From assembly GCA_020426425.1 (NCBI GenBank), contig JAGQQB010000001.1:1-34729 (forward strand): a stretch of DNA of 34,729 nucleotides, in the 5' to 3' direction. The stretch's first letter is position 1, and the number at the start of each line of letters is the position of its first letter. This stretch comes from Planctomycetaceae bacterium. Lineage in GTDB: Bacteria > Planctomycetota > Planctomycetia > Planctomycetales > Planctomycetaceae. The notes under the pieces were generated by a model that saw nothing but the letters and a program-made list of their open reading frames with translations, searched no databases and was not told where the DNA came from. Of this stretch, positions 16,322-23,576 are shown one piece after another. Position numbers and translations under genes: made by a program.

Positions 16322-16587
16322 CTTCGGGGCCCTTTGGGTTTCGTCGAGTTCGAGAAGTTGCCGTCCACCCTGGCTCGCGTCGGCGGAATCTGCCGCAGTC
16401 GACCGAGTTGAGTCGATCGACAACAGCCGCGATTCTGACGGTTTGCCTACGCAACTTGAAGCTTTTTTCCAGCAGCCGAACATTTTTTTATGACGGAGTC
16501 CGGATTGTGACGATGAGACAGAAGAGGTGAACTGCCGTGACCATGTGGCTGCGCGCCGATTGCTGACTCAGCACTGTCGAGACTTCG
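16322..16587. promoter_or_regulatory. Divergent promoter region between EF-hand gene and ExbB-type operon
   Basis: There are 266 bases between two divergent start codons. The region includes A/T-rich runs (TTTTTT near 16463 and TTTTTTTAT near 16485-16493) that are unusual for this GC-rich DNA and are plausible promoter or upstream elements. No boxes can be assigned with confidence. Confidence 0.4.
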
Positions 16588-18099
16588 ATGAACGAGCAAG
16601 GCTTAGAATTTCTGCCAGACGACGTGAAGGAGACACCCGAGCTCCTATCCGTATCTCCCGGTGCCCGATTGGCGTTACGGCTTTCCATGTCTCCGTGGTT
16701 ATGGGGCGCGGTGTTGACGTGTGGCGTCTATGGTGCGATCAACGTGTTGCCGGTCGGACGAGATCTAGCACAGCGGTACTTCTGCAACCATCCGCTCGAA
16801 TACGCGTTGGCCGCACTCTTCTGCGTCGGGCTCGCCATCATTCTTGCCAAGACGCTGACCAATCGCTGGGAATGGTCTGCGTTTCGCAAGGCACGACAAC
16901 TTCCGATCGACTCGAACGAAGTCCCCTATGCGGAACGCCTCGATCTGTTGAAGAGTCACGCCAGCCAGTTCACCACAAATCTGCACGAAACATACTGGGG
17001 GCACCGACTGGGGCACTTGTGGTCGTTCCTCAGCGGCAAACCTCGTGCTGATGGAATCGCCGACCATCTGAACTACCTCTCGGAATCGTCGCTGGATCGG
17101 CTCCATGCCAGCTACAGTTTGATGAATACCATCATCTGGGCGATTCCCATTGTCGGGTTTCTCGGAACCGTGATGGGGATCACGCTGGCGATCGCCAATA
17201 TCACTCCCGACCAACTGGAAACGTCGATGGGCGCGGTCACCGGCGGACTGGCGGTCGCGTTCGACACGACCGCAGTCGCGTTGACCTGGTCGCTCGTCCT
17301 CGGCTTCGCTTCTCTGTTCGTCAAACGAACGGAAGAACAGTTGCTCGCCGAGATCGACGAACAAACCCGCGTCGAAGTGAATCGCTGCTTCCCGGCGGAA
17401 CAAGCCGAGAGCCCCCTGTTGTTGGCGCAGAGCGATGCCGCCCGGCGCGTCATTCAGGAAACCGACGAACTGGTACGCCAGCAACGCGATCTGTGGCAGA
17501 CCGCTGTCGATGCATTCCGTAGTGACTGGTTCGAGACACTGCAGCGGCAACAGGCAGAGTTGGGCACATCGTTGAGCAATGCGACCGCCAGTGCTGCCGG
17601 GAGTCATGCGCAACAACTGCGTGAATTCCGCGATGAATTCGTCACGGCGTATCAGGCGGTGTCGGCATCGCTCGGAGCCGAACTGCGACAACTCGAAACG
17701 GGACGCGCGCTGTTCTCTGATCGGTTGAGTGCGACACTGGAGACATTCGATGATCGCCTGCGATCGGGGCTCGAACAGCAACTGGAGCAACAGCGGCAAG
17801 CCAACGAACAGACGACGGAACAGGTGGTCGGGCAGTTGACGCGTCTGGAAGATGCGATCACGCAGTGGCAATCTCAGTTCGCCGAGCTCTCTGCCGCCAG
17901 TCGCGAACATGCTCAGGAGTTGCGATCTCAAACCGACCTCCTATCGCAACTGGTCGGTCAGAAGTCGGAGCTGGCCGAACTGCAGTTGCGACTGACAGAC
18001 AATCTTCAAGCGGTCCGGTCCGCCGAGACATTCGACGAAACGCTGCACAATCTGACTGCTGCGGTGCATCTGCTCACGGCGCGCGCCCGGGCGGCTTAG
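16588..18099 (+). CDS. MotA/TolQ/ExbB-type proton channel subunit with long coiled-coil tail
   Basis: This 503-residue inner-membrane protein has four predicted membrane helices at about residues 35-55, 70-90, 181-203 and 222-247. The last two carry the family signature: IPIVGFLGTVMGITLA, then GAVTGGLAVAFDTTAVAL. Proteins of this family form a pentamer around two ExbD/TolR/MotB-type subunits and use the proton gradient to do mechanical work. From about residue 250 to the end the protein is a long Gln/Glu/Ala-rich coiled coil, much longer than the tails of TolQ or ExbB, probably reaching into the cytoplasm. It is the first gene of a three-gene run; the next gene starts 42 bases downstream. Only a weak GAGAC-like ribosome site precedes the ATG. 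Confidence 0.9.
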   Translation: MNEQGLEFLPDDVKETPELLSVSPGARLALRLSMSPWLWGAVLTCGVYGAINVLPVGRDLAQRYFCNHPLEYALAALFCVGLAIILAKTLTNRWEWSAFRKARQLPIDSNEVPYAERLDLLKSHASQFTTNLHETYWGHRLGHLWSFLSGKPRADGIADHLNYLSESSLDRLHASYSLMNTIIWAIPIVGFLGTVMGITLAIANITPDQLETSMGAVTGGLAVAFDTTAVALTWSLVLGFASLFVKRTEEQLLAEIDEQTRVEVNRCFPAEQAESPLLLAQSDAARRVIQETDELVRQQRDLWQTAVDAFRSDWFETLQRQQAELGTSLSNATASAAGSHAQQLREFRDEFVTAYQAVSASLGAELRQLETGRALFSDRLSATLETFDDRLRSGLEQQLEQQRQANEQTTEQVVGQLTRLEDAITQWQSQFAELSAASREHAQELRSQTDLLSQLVGQKSELAELQLRLTDNLQAVRSAETFDETLHNLTAAVHLLTARARAA

Positions 18100-18141
18100 T
18101 CGCCTTTCGCGTTGTCCGCACGTTCCTGATGGTTCCACTCC

Positions 18142-20409
18142 TTGAAACGCCGCCGTTCAGAACTGTCATTCACGCTGTTCCCCTTTCTGGCCGTGCTGAT
18201 GTGTACGATGGGGGCGCTGGTGCTATTGTTGCTCGTCACCACGCGTCAAATGCGGGAACGAGCCGTCGAGCAGCAGCAACAGCAGGCCCGCGCGGTCGCA
18301 GGCGCAGAGTCGTATGTACCCATCGTCGTTCCGCATGTCGCCGGGCTCCCGGCAGCTGACGAACCCATCCCACTTGAGGGCGTATCACCACCGGAGTTGA
18401 GCCCAATTGAGGCCGCCGTCGAAACCGCATCCCCACTTCCGGTGACTGCTGATCATCCACTCCTTCCCGAACTCGTTGATGATCCTCCCGCGACGGGTCC
18501 CTCCGCCGCAGAATTAGCCCGTCAGGCTTATGAACGCCAACGATCCCAGCGTGCAGCGGAACTGACTCAGCTGCGTGAAGAATGGGAACAGCAGGTGCGG
18601 GAACTGATGCGGCAACGCGATCGCTCTGCCCGCGATCTTGCCCGCTCCAAGGAACTGGTTGGGACAGAGCAGCAACGCGTCGAGCAACTCCGTCGCGATC
18701 AGCAGATGATCGCCACCAAACTGCAACAACTCGTGAAAGAGCGACAAGGCCAACAGCAACTCCAATCAGCGCTACTGCAGGAACAACAACGCGCGGAGCA
18801 GGCTTTGGAGCAGATCAAGTCGCTGGAGAAGCACGCACAATCCAGAACGCTGGAGCCGAAGACGCGCCTGTCGGTCATGTCCCATGGCGGTCAATCGGGC
18901 ACGCAACGGCGGGCGATCATGATCGAATGCAGAGCAAACGAGATTCGCTTCGCCAGTGAGGGGGTCTCGCTCACAAGCCAGCAACTCTCCGGATTCACCC
19001 CGGACTACAATCCGCTGCAACTGGGCGCCGAAGTGCTGCGCCGCTACTGGGCGCAGCGTGATTCGGATCGCGGTGACGAAGCAGATCCATATGTGCTGCT
19101 CGTCGTCCGCCCCGATGGAACCGAAGCGTTTTATGTCGCCCAAATGCTGCTTGCCAAGGTCAAGGTCGAAGGGGGCTACGAACTGGTCCTGCAGGACGAA
19201 CAGATTGTTTGGCCCGAGGCCGATCCTGAGGCGGCTGCGATTTGTCGACAGGCGGTCGAACAGATGCTCGCGGAGCGGGAACGGATCGTGGCTAAGGTTC
19301 GCAATGGACGACTGCCCGTCCATGGTGAACTGGATTTCGTTGGTCCCGATGGTGGATTTCGATTGCAGGAGGTGGAGCGGCTGCGGAACGCCGACGATCC
19401 GTACGCGATCGCGAATCCGACCTGGGCCAACCCACATCGACGCTCACTCGATGTCGACTGGCGCAGCACGCAGGGACGCCGCGTGTTTACTCCGCGCTCG
19501 GAACCAGAATGGTCCGCCAGTCGGGGACCGTCGCTGGATCACCCAGGATCGTCGGACGCAGCGATCCAGGGCGGTGGTAAAGCGGGGAGCGGTCCCGGTT
19601 CGCTGGGAAGCGAATCCATCGAGTCGACCGATGGGAATCCATTCGCACGTCCCCTCCAGCGCGGCTCGGTAGCGGGTGGCTCGTCACAAGGTCCATCGGG
19701 AAGTGGTCACGAATCTGGCACAGGGACTGAGGCTGGGGGAGGAACGATCGTGCCTCCCGATCCTGATGCTCAATTCGGGAACGCTCACCAGACGGGAACC
19801 GCAGCACTCGATCCAACTCGTCTGCGGTCGAATGACAATTCTCGCACGAATCCAGGAACCGAGTCGTCGACCGCATCCGGCGAACCAGGGAGGCCGGGCC
19901 AACGAGTCACTCCGGGGATGGCCCCGCCGCATCCTGGGGCGGCCGGAAGCCGTGCACCGGGATCTGGAAGCATGTCGGGAGAATCGTCGCCAATCCCCCT
20001 GCCTCAGTCGACGCCATCCAATGTGCCACCAGGACAGGCAGCTGGCGATCCGAATGAATGGCTGAATGATGGGGGTCGCAATCGTAGATGGGGGGCACCG
20101 CCGCGATCCAATGCCATTGGCTTGGAACGAGACGTCGTCCTGGACGTCTGGACTGATGCGGTGGCACTCGAAGGAGCGGAACAGCGAACCCAACTTGAGG
20201 CGGCGATCGCGCGACAGGACCTGCAGCGACTGGTCGCGGCACTCATCGAAGAACAGATTGCCGACTGGGGACCGGCACCGGCTTCATTCATGTGGCGACC
20301 GACGCTCCGGGTGCGCATCCATCCTGGCGGTCATGTGCATAGTGGTCGCATCGGCGAAGTGGCACGCCATTGGGGCTTTCGCATGCAGACCGAGACGTTG
20401 TTGGAGTAA
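18142..20409 (+). CDS. ExbD/TolR-like protein lacking the membrane aspartate, with coiled coil and Gly/Ser/Pro-rich region
   Basis: The protein has 755 residues. The start is a TTG at 18142: a TGA lies in frame at 18127-18129, no ATG or GTG comes before the membrane helix, and this start yields the basic, short N-terminus usual for these proteins. One membrane helix follows at once (LFPFLAVLMCTMGALVLLLLV, about 12-32). It aligns with the ExbD helix (TPFIDV...), but the proton-carrying Asp position is alanine (A17). Next come a coiled coil (about 130-235), a compact domain (about 253-375, with PYVLLVVRPDGTEAFYVAQM) that resembles the periplasmic ExbD/TolR fold, a low-complexity Gly/Ser/Pro region (about 440-645) and a final folded segment. 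It probably pairs with the ExbD-like product of the next gene, which begins 3 bases after this stop. Confidence 0.8.
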   Translation: MKRRRSELSFTLFPFLAVLMCTMGALVLLLLVTTRQMRERAVEQQQQQARAVAGAESYVPIVVPHVAGLPAADEPIPLEGVSPPELSPIEAAVETASPLPVTADHPLLPELVDDPPATGPSAAELARQAYERQRSQRAAELTQLREEWEQQVRELMRQRDRSARDLARSKELVGTEQQRVEQLRRDQQMIATKLQQLVKERQGQQQLQSALLQEQQRAEQALEQIKSLEKHAQSRTLEPKTRLSVMSHGGQSGTQRRAIMIECRANEIRFASEGVSLTSQQLSGFTPDYNPLQLGAEVLRRYWAQRDSDRGDEADPYVLLVVRPDGTEAFYVAQMLLAKVKVEGGYELVLQDEQIVWPEADPEAAAICRQAVEQMLAERERIVAKVRNGRLPVHGELDFVGPDGGFRLQEVERLRNADDPYAIANPTWANPHRRSLDVDWRSTQGRRVFTPRSEPEWSASRGPSLDHPGSSDAAIQGGGKAGSGPGSLGSESIESTDGNPFARPLQRGSVAGGSSQGPSGSGHESGTGTEAGGGTIVPPDPDAQFGNAHQTGTAALDPTRLRSNDNSRTNPGTESSTASGEPGRPGQRVTPGMAPPHPGAAGSRAPGSGSMSGESSPIPLPQSTPSNVPPGQAAGDPNEWLNDGGRNRRWGAPPRSNAIGLERDVVLDVWTDAVALEGAEQRTQLEAAIARQDLQRLVAALIEEQIADWGPAPASFMWRPTLRVRIHPGGHVHSGRIGEVARHWGFRMQTETLLE

Positions 20410-20412
20410 CCG

Positions 20413-21597
20413 ATGGCCCGCAGACACAGCTCCGATGAGATCGCATTCAGTTCCGATTCGTTCCTCGACATTGTCGCGAACATGGTCGGCATTCTGATCA
20501 TTCTGATCGTGATCGCTGGCGTTCGCGTGAGCCGCGCGCCGGTCGTACTGCCGGTGATCGAGAACACGTACGATCTCGCCGCACTGCCGCATCCCGACTT
20601 CAGCGACCCGCCCATCGTGCAACAGATTATCGTCGCCGATCCACAGGTTGTCGGCGAACTGACCGATCCGGAACCACCAGTTGAGACACCGTTCGTCAGT
20701 ACGCCACCACCCAAACCGGCTCCCGAACCAGAACCGATTCCGGTCTTTCCGCCATTGCCGGAGCTGCATCCTCCAGCGGATCTCGTCATGACCGCCAAGG
20801 ATCTGGGCGCCGAACTCGAACGCCTCCAGGCCGCCCAATCAGGAGAGGAGCAGCAGTTTCAGGAATTGCAAACGTCTCAGCGTGCCTTGGTTGAAGCGCT
20901 GCAACAGCAGCGAAGCGAGGTGGCCATGTTGACACAGCAAGTCGACTCCATGTCCCAGACCAGTCAGGAGGTCACAACCGAATTGCGTTCGCGTCAACTG
21001 GCGGTGTCGCAGGCGCAGCAACGATTGGCACAAGTCCAGTCAGCCGAATCGCCAACGAAAGAACTGAAACACCAGATGACGCCGGTCTCCAAGGTGGTTA
21101 CCGGGAAAGAGGTCTTCTTTCGGTTGGCAGAGAATCGCGTTTCGTACCTGCCAATGATGGAACTCGCGGAACTGCAAGCGCAGGATTTGCAGCGTCGCCG
21201 CACGGCGCTGCTGGTTGGGCAGTTGTATCAGGGGAAGGTTGGACCGGCGCAAGGTTACGAACTGGCGTACATTGCCCAGTTGGAGGAACGCTCGTTCGCC
21301 GAGGAACTCGGCGGAGGTCGCCGCGTGGGCATCAGCTGGATGCTGCGCCCGCATGTGACATTGCACACGGAGTCGGTCGACGAAGCACTCCGTCCGGGCT
21401 CTCGTTTCATGCAGGCGTTGGCTGATGCTGGTCCCACAGCAACCGTCACCTTCTGGGTTTATCCGGACAGCTTCGAGATTCATCGCCGACTCAAACAGTA
21501 TGCCGAAGAGACCGGTTACTGGATTGCCACCCGACCGATGCCGTTCGACGTACCGATCGCCGGCACACCGGACGGATCGCGCTCGCGAGCGCAGTAG
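20413..21597 (+). CDS. ExbD/TolR-like protein with conserved membrane aspartate
   Basis: The protein has 394 residues; the ATG lies 3 bases after the previous stop, with GGAG a few bases upstream, so the two are surely co-translated. A single membrane helix near the N-terminus (SFLDIVANMVGILIILIVIAGV, about 16-37) keeps the aspartate (D19) at the position equivalent to the proton-carrying Asp of ExbD, TolR and MotB. A proline-rich linker (about 75-115) and a coiled coil (about 130-215) lead to a C-terminal domain containing TVTFWVYPDSFEIHRRLKQY and GYWIATRPMP, which is similar in pattern to the domain of the preceding protein. With the ExbB-type subunit it should form a proton-driven complex; the target is unknown. 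There is no OmpA-type peptidoglycan-binding domain as in MotB or ZorB. Confidence 0.82.
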   Translation: MARRHSSDEIAFSSDSFLDIVANMVGILIILIVIAGVRVSRAPVVLPVIENTYDLAALPHPDFSDPPIVQQIIVADPQVVGELTDPEPPVETPFVSTPPPKPAPEPEPIPVFPPLPELHPPADLVMTAKDLGAELERLQAAQSGEEQQFQELQTSQRALVEALQQQRSEVAMLTQQVDSMSQTSQEVTTELRSRQLAVSQAQQRLAQVQSAESPTKELKHQMTPVSKVVTGKEVFFRLAENRVSYLPMMELAELQAQDLQRRRTALLVGQLYQGKVGPAQGYELAYIAQLEERSFAEELGGGRRVGISWMLRPHVTLHTESVDEALRPGSRFMQALADAGPTATVTFWVYPDSFEIHRRLKQYAEETGYWIATRPMPFDVPIAGTPDGSRSRAQ

Positions 21598-21735
21598 CCC
21601 CAACTCCGTTTGTGAGTGGTCCCCGATCGCCAGCAGTCGATAGGATGCGTCAACCGCGTGACAAGTCCCTGCATCGGCTGGTTGCGTTCAGCAATCTTTC
21701 TCCTCTGCCCGTGGCCCGTCGGCCGGACCGAAACC

Positions 21736-22647
21736 ATGTCGCTCCCCACTCCAGGTACCCCGCCCGATCCTCAGCGTGTGGGAGAACTGTTTCGCAAATT
21801 CTGCGATGTCATCGCCCGGCTGCGAGCTCCAGATGGTTGCCCGTGGGATCGTCAGCAGACACTGGCGACCATCAAGCCGTATACGCTCGAAGAGACCTAC
21901 GAGCTACTCGAAGCGATCGACTCCGGCGATGATCACGCGATCGTCGAAGAACTGGGCGATGTGCTGCTGCAGGTGGTGCTCGATGCACAGATCGGGGCGG
22001 ATGAAGGTCGGTTCGACATCGTTGAGGTATTGGAGGGGATCACCGCGAAGATGATTCATCGGCATCCTCACGTGTTTGGGGATGTCCGTGTCAGCGATGC
22101 CTCCGAAGTGCGACAGCACTGGGATCAGGCAAAGGCGGCGGAGGCGGCCAAGCAGGAACGAACATCCGCGCTCGATGGCATTCCCGACGCGCTCCCCGCG
22201 CTGGCCCGAGCCGCGCGGCTCTCGAAAAAGGCCGCACGCGTCGGTTACGACTTTCCCCACCGAGCGATGCTGTTCGACAAACTGCGGGAGGAAATCGAGG
22301 AATTGCGTGCGGAACTCGATCCACAAGGGAACATGCCCGAGATTCCCGCAGCGGTCGACATGGCACCGGTCCCCGATGAACCAATCGACGATGCCGCGCG
22401 TCGAGACCGCATCGAAGGGGAACTGGGAGATGTCCTGTTCGTGGTTGCCAACATCGCCCGCCGCTGGGACGTCAATCCGGAAGAAGCTCTCCGCCGAGCC
22501 AATCGCAAATTCTCCCGGCGCTTCCAGCATATCGAAGCGGGATTGCAGGCGTTGAATAAGACGATCCGCGACGCCACCTTGCAGGAGATGGAGGCACTCT
22601 ATCAAGAGTGCAAGGTGTTGGAGCGGAAAGGGGGGAATAGGGAGTAG
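21736..22647 (+). CDS. mazG: Nucleoside triphosphate pyrophosphohydrolase MazG
   Basis: The protein has 303 residues from the ATG at 21736, chosen because it begins just before the conserved region; an in-frame GTG at 21616 would add 40 unrelated residues. MazG hydrolyses (d)NTPs to the monophosphate and pyrophosphate and helps clear abnormal nucleotides in the cytoplasm. Two MazG domains are visible. The first has LRAPDGCPWDRQQT and the metal-binding helices EETYELLEAI and EELGDVLLQVV; the second has REEIEELRAEL and EGELGDVLFVVANIAR followed by NRKFSRRF. The length is a little above the 263 residues of the E. coli enzyme, with the extra in the linker between the domains (PEIPAAVDMAPVPDEP). 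It lies 138 bases after the ExbD-like operon on the same strand. The last codons fall in a G-rich repeat. Confidence 0.95.
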   Translation: MSLPTPGTPPDPQRVGELFRKFCDVIARLRAPDGCPWDRQQTLATIKPYTLEETYELLEAIDSGDDHAIVEELGDVLLQVVLDAQIGADEGRFDIVEVLEGITAKMIHRHPHVFGDVRVSDASEVRQHWDQAKAAEAAKQERTSALDGIPDALPALARAARLSKKAARVGYDFPHRAMLFDKLREEIEELRAELDPQGNMPEIPAAVDMAPVPDEPIDDAARRDRIEGELGDVLFVVANIARRWDVNPEEALRRANRKFSRRFQHIEAGLQALNKTIRDATLQEMEALYQECKVLERKGGNRE

Positions 22648-22740
22648 GTGATGGGGAGTCGGGAGTGGGGAGTAGAGTCTTCTGTCTCATTTTGCGCGCG
22701 CAGCACGCGCGAAGTCAGACTCCCAGACCCCAGACCCCTC
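22630..22740. repeat. G-rich GGGAGT repeat and complementary C-rich tract after mazG
   Basis: Five runs of three or more G lie at 22630-22670 and include four GGGAGT hexamers (22640, 22654, 22661, 22668). The mazG stop codon (22645-22647) is inside this stretch. About 50 bases later a C-rich tract repeats CAGAC(T/C)CC (22716-22739). GGGAGTC (22654-22660) is complementary to GACTCCC (22718-22724), with a GCGCG-rich stem between them. The run can be drawn as a G-quadruplex or as a long hairpin. It lies between convergent genes, so it may end transcription. Confidence 0.6.
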
Positions 22741-22772
22741 GCGGCCATTCCGTGGAACAATGCTCTTTGGTT

Positions 22773-22788
22773 GCGGCCACACGGCCGC
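22773..22788. terminator. Small GC hairpin between convergent genes
   Basis: GCGGCC (22773-22778) and GGCCGC (22783-22788) pair perfectly around a 4-base loop, 31 bases beyond the minus-strand gene ending at 22820. There is no clear T-tract. It may help terminate the minus-strand operon. Confidence 0.35.
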
Positions 22789-22819
22789 GTTGGGTCGTGG
22801 GAACGTAGCCGTTCGTCTG

Positions 22820-23473
22820 CTACTTGACGAGGTTCAGCCGTATCCAGTCCGCGGCTGAATCCGCTGGTTGCAGTGCTCCAGCCGTCCGTGCGTTCCGCTG
22901 CTGCAGACGGGCGAGCTGTCGGGTCACGATGGAGGTTTCAATGCTCTCGTCCTCGGTCATCCCCACGGACTCCAGTATGGTCTGGAGGTTCTGCATGGGG
23001 GCAAACATTGGATGGTCAACTGCCGATTGCACGACCACTCCACCCGCCGCTGGCAGACCGGCTTCCAAACGATGCAGCGGTTCATCGCCCGCTGCGTGAG
23101 GATGATGTTCCGTCGCCATAACGGTGACTTCCAGCGGCGGACCGGGCGGATCAAGTTGCGGATCCAAATTCGGAACATCCTTGCTTGGCAGCAACCAGAT
23201 GCGGCCTGGGCCCGATGCAAACGGTTCGCGCAGCTCGCGCCAGTCGCGAGGTTGCCAGTCCTCGAATTCCAACTCTTGCTGGTCCAGCCACTGCGTGATC
23301 TGTTCCCAGCGCTGCGGGAAATGCGCGACGAGAATGACGTGTCGACCGCACCCCAACTCCGTGTCGAGTTCCTTCCGCAGATTGGCCCACAGCGCCGCGT
23401 CGCTAAACCAAACCCGGTCCAGCACCTGTGGCGTTGGTTGCTTCGCACCGAACAGCCAGTCCCAAAGTCCCAT
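22820..23473 (-). CDS. SecA helicase-C (NBD2)-like protein, apparently degenerate
   Basis: This 217-residue protein has no signal peptide or membrane segment. I read it as a remnant-like copy of the second nucleotide-binding domain of the Sec motor SecA. Residues 46-73 (VILVAHFP...ITQWLDQ) resemble the SecA strand-helix entering NBD2. TEHHPHAAGD..L (121-133) matches the spacing of SecA TERHESRRIDNQL. SAVDHPM (150-156) matches the LS-ED-LM region. GMTEDESIE...VTRQLARLQ (171-191) matches the following SecA helix (LGM..GE.IE...VT.AI..AQ). The arginines of SecA motif VI (QLRGRAGRQGD) are missing and there is no NBD1 with Walker motifs, so it should not hydrolyse ATP by itself. It is the last gene of the tgt-yajC-secDF run, which supports a role in Sec export, perhaps as a partner of SecDF or SecA. 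The assignment rests on an alignment by eye against remembered SecA sequence. Confidence 0.65.
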   Translation of the reverse strand: MGLWDWLFGAKQPTPQVLDRVWFSDAALWANLRKELDTELGCGRHVILVAHFPQRWEQITQWLDQQELEFEDWQPRDWRELREPFASGPGRIWLLPSKDVPNLDPQLDPPGPPLEVTVMATEHHPHAAGDEPLHRLEAGLPAAGGVVVQSAVDHPMFAPMQNLQTILESVGMTEDESIETSIVTRQLARLQQRNARTAGALQPADSAADWIRLNLVK

Positions 23474-23514
23474 GTTTCAAGCCTCCAGGTCGTGCCCAGT
23501 GCCCCCAATGCAAA

Positions 23515-23545
23515 CGGGGCGTTTCGCCCCATGCGAAACACCCCG
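23515..23545 (-). promoter_or_regulatory. Strong hairpin between secDF and the SecA-like gene
   Basis: The arms at 23515-23527 and 23533-23545 are complementary over 13 positions with one C/A mismatch on the plus strand. In the minus-strand transcript this position becomes a U-G wobble, giving a continuous 13-base-pair stem with a 5-base loop. It lies 31 bases after the secDF stop and 41 bases before the next ATG. Only a short TTT follows, so it could be a partial terminator, an RNA processing site or a 3'-end stabiliser lowering expression of the last gene. Confidence 0.6.
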
Positions 23546-23576
23546 CAGATTCATTCGATGTTCAACGCACTCACAA

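Noticed and set aside
16322..16483. Longer start for the EF-hand protein at 16483
   Set aside because: The extra 54 residues have no protein-like pattern and would bury the signal peptide that begins at 16321.
16765..17931. 388-residue open frame opposite the ExbB-type gene
   Set aside because: Antisense to clear membrane-channel motifs; arginine/glutamine-rich with no domain.
16588..21597. Zorya-type anti-phage system
   Set aside because: The channel subunit with a long tail recalls ZorA, but there is no ZorB-like peptidoglycan-binding domain and no ZorC, ZorD or ZorE nearby. Two ExbD-like proteins do not fit the Zorya layout.
22820..23473. SecA-like gene as a pseudogene fragment of secA
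   Set aside because: It has an intact frame, its own start and stop, a distinct N-terminus and C-terminus, and an operon position; these point to a maintained gene rather than debris, although this is not proved.
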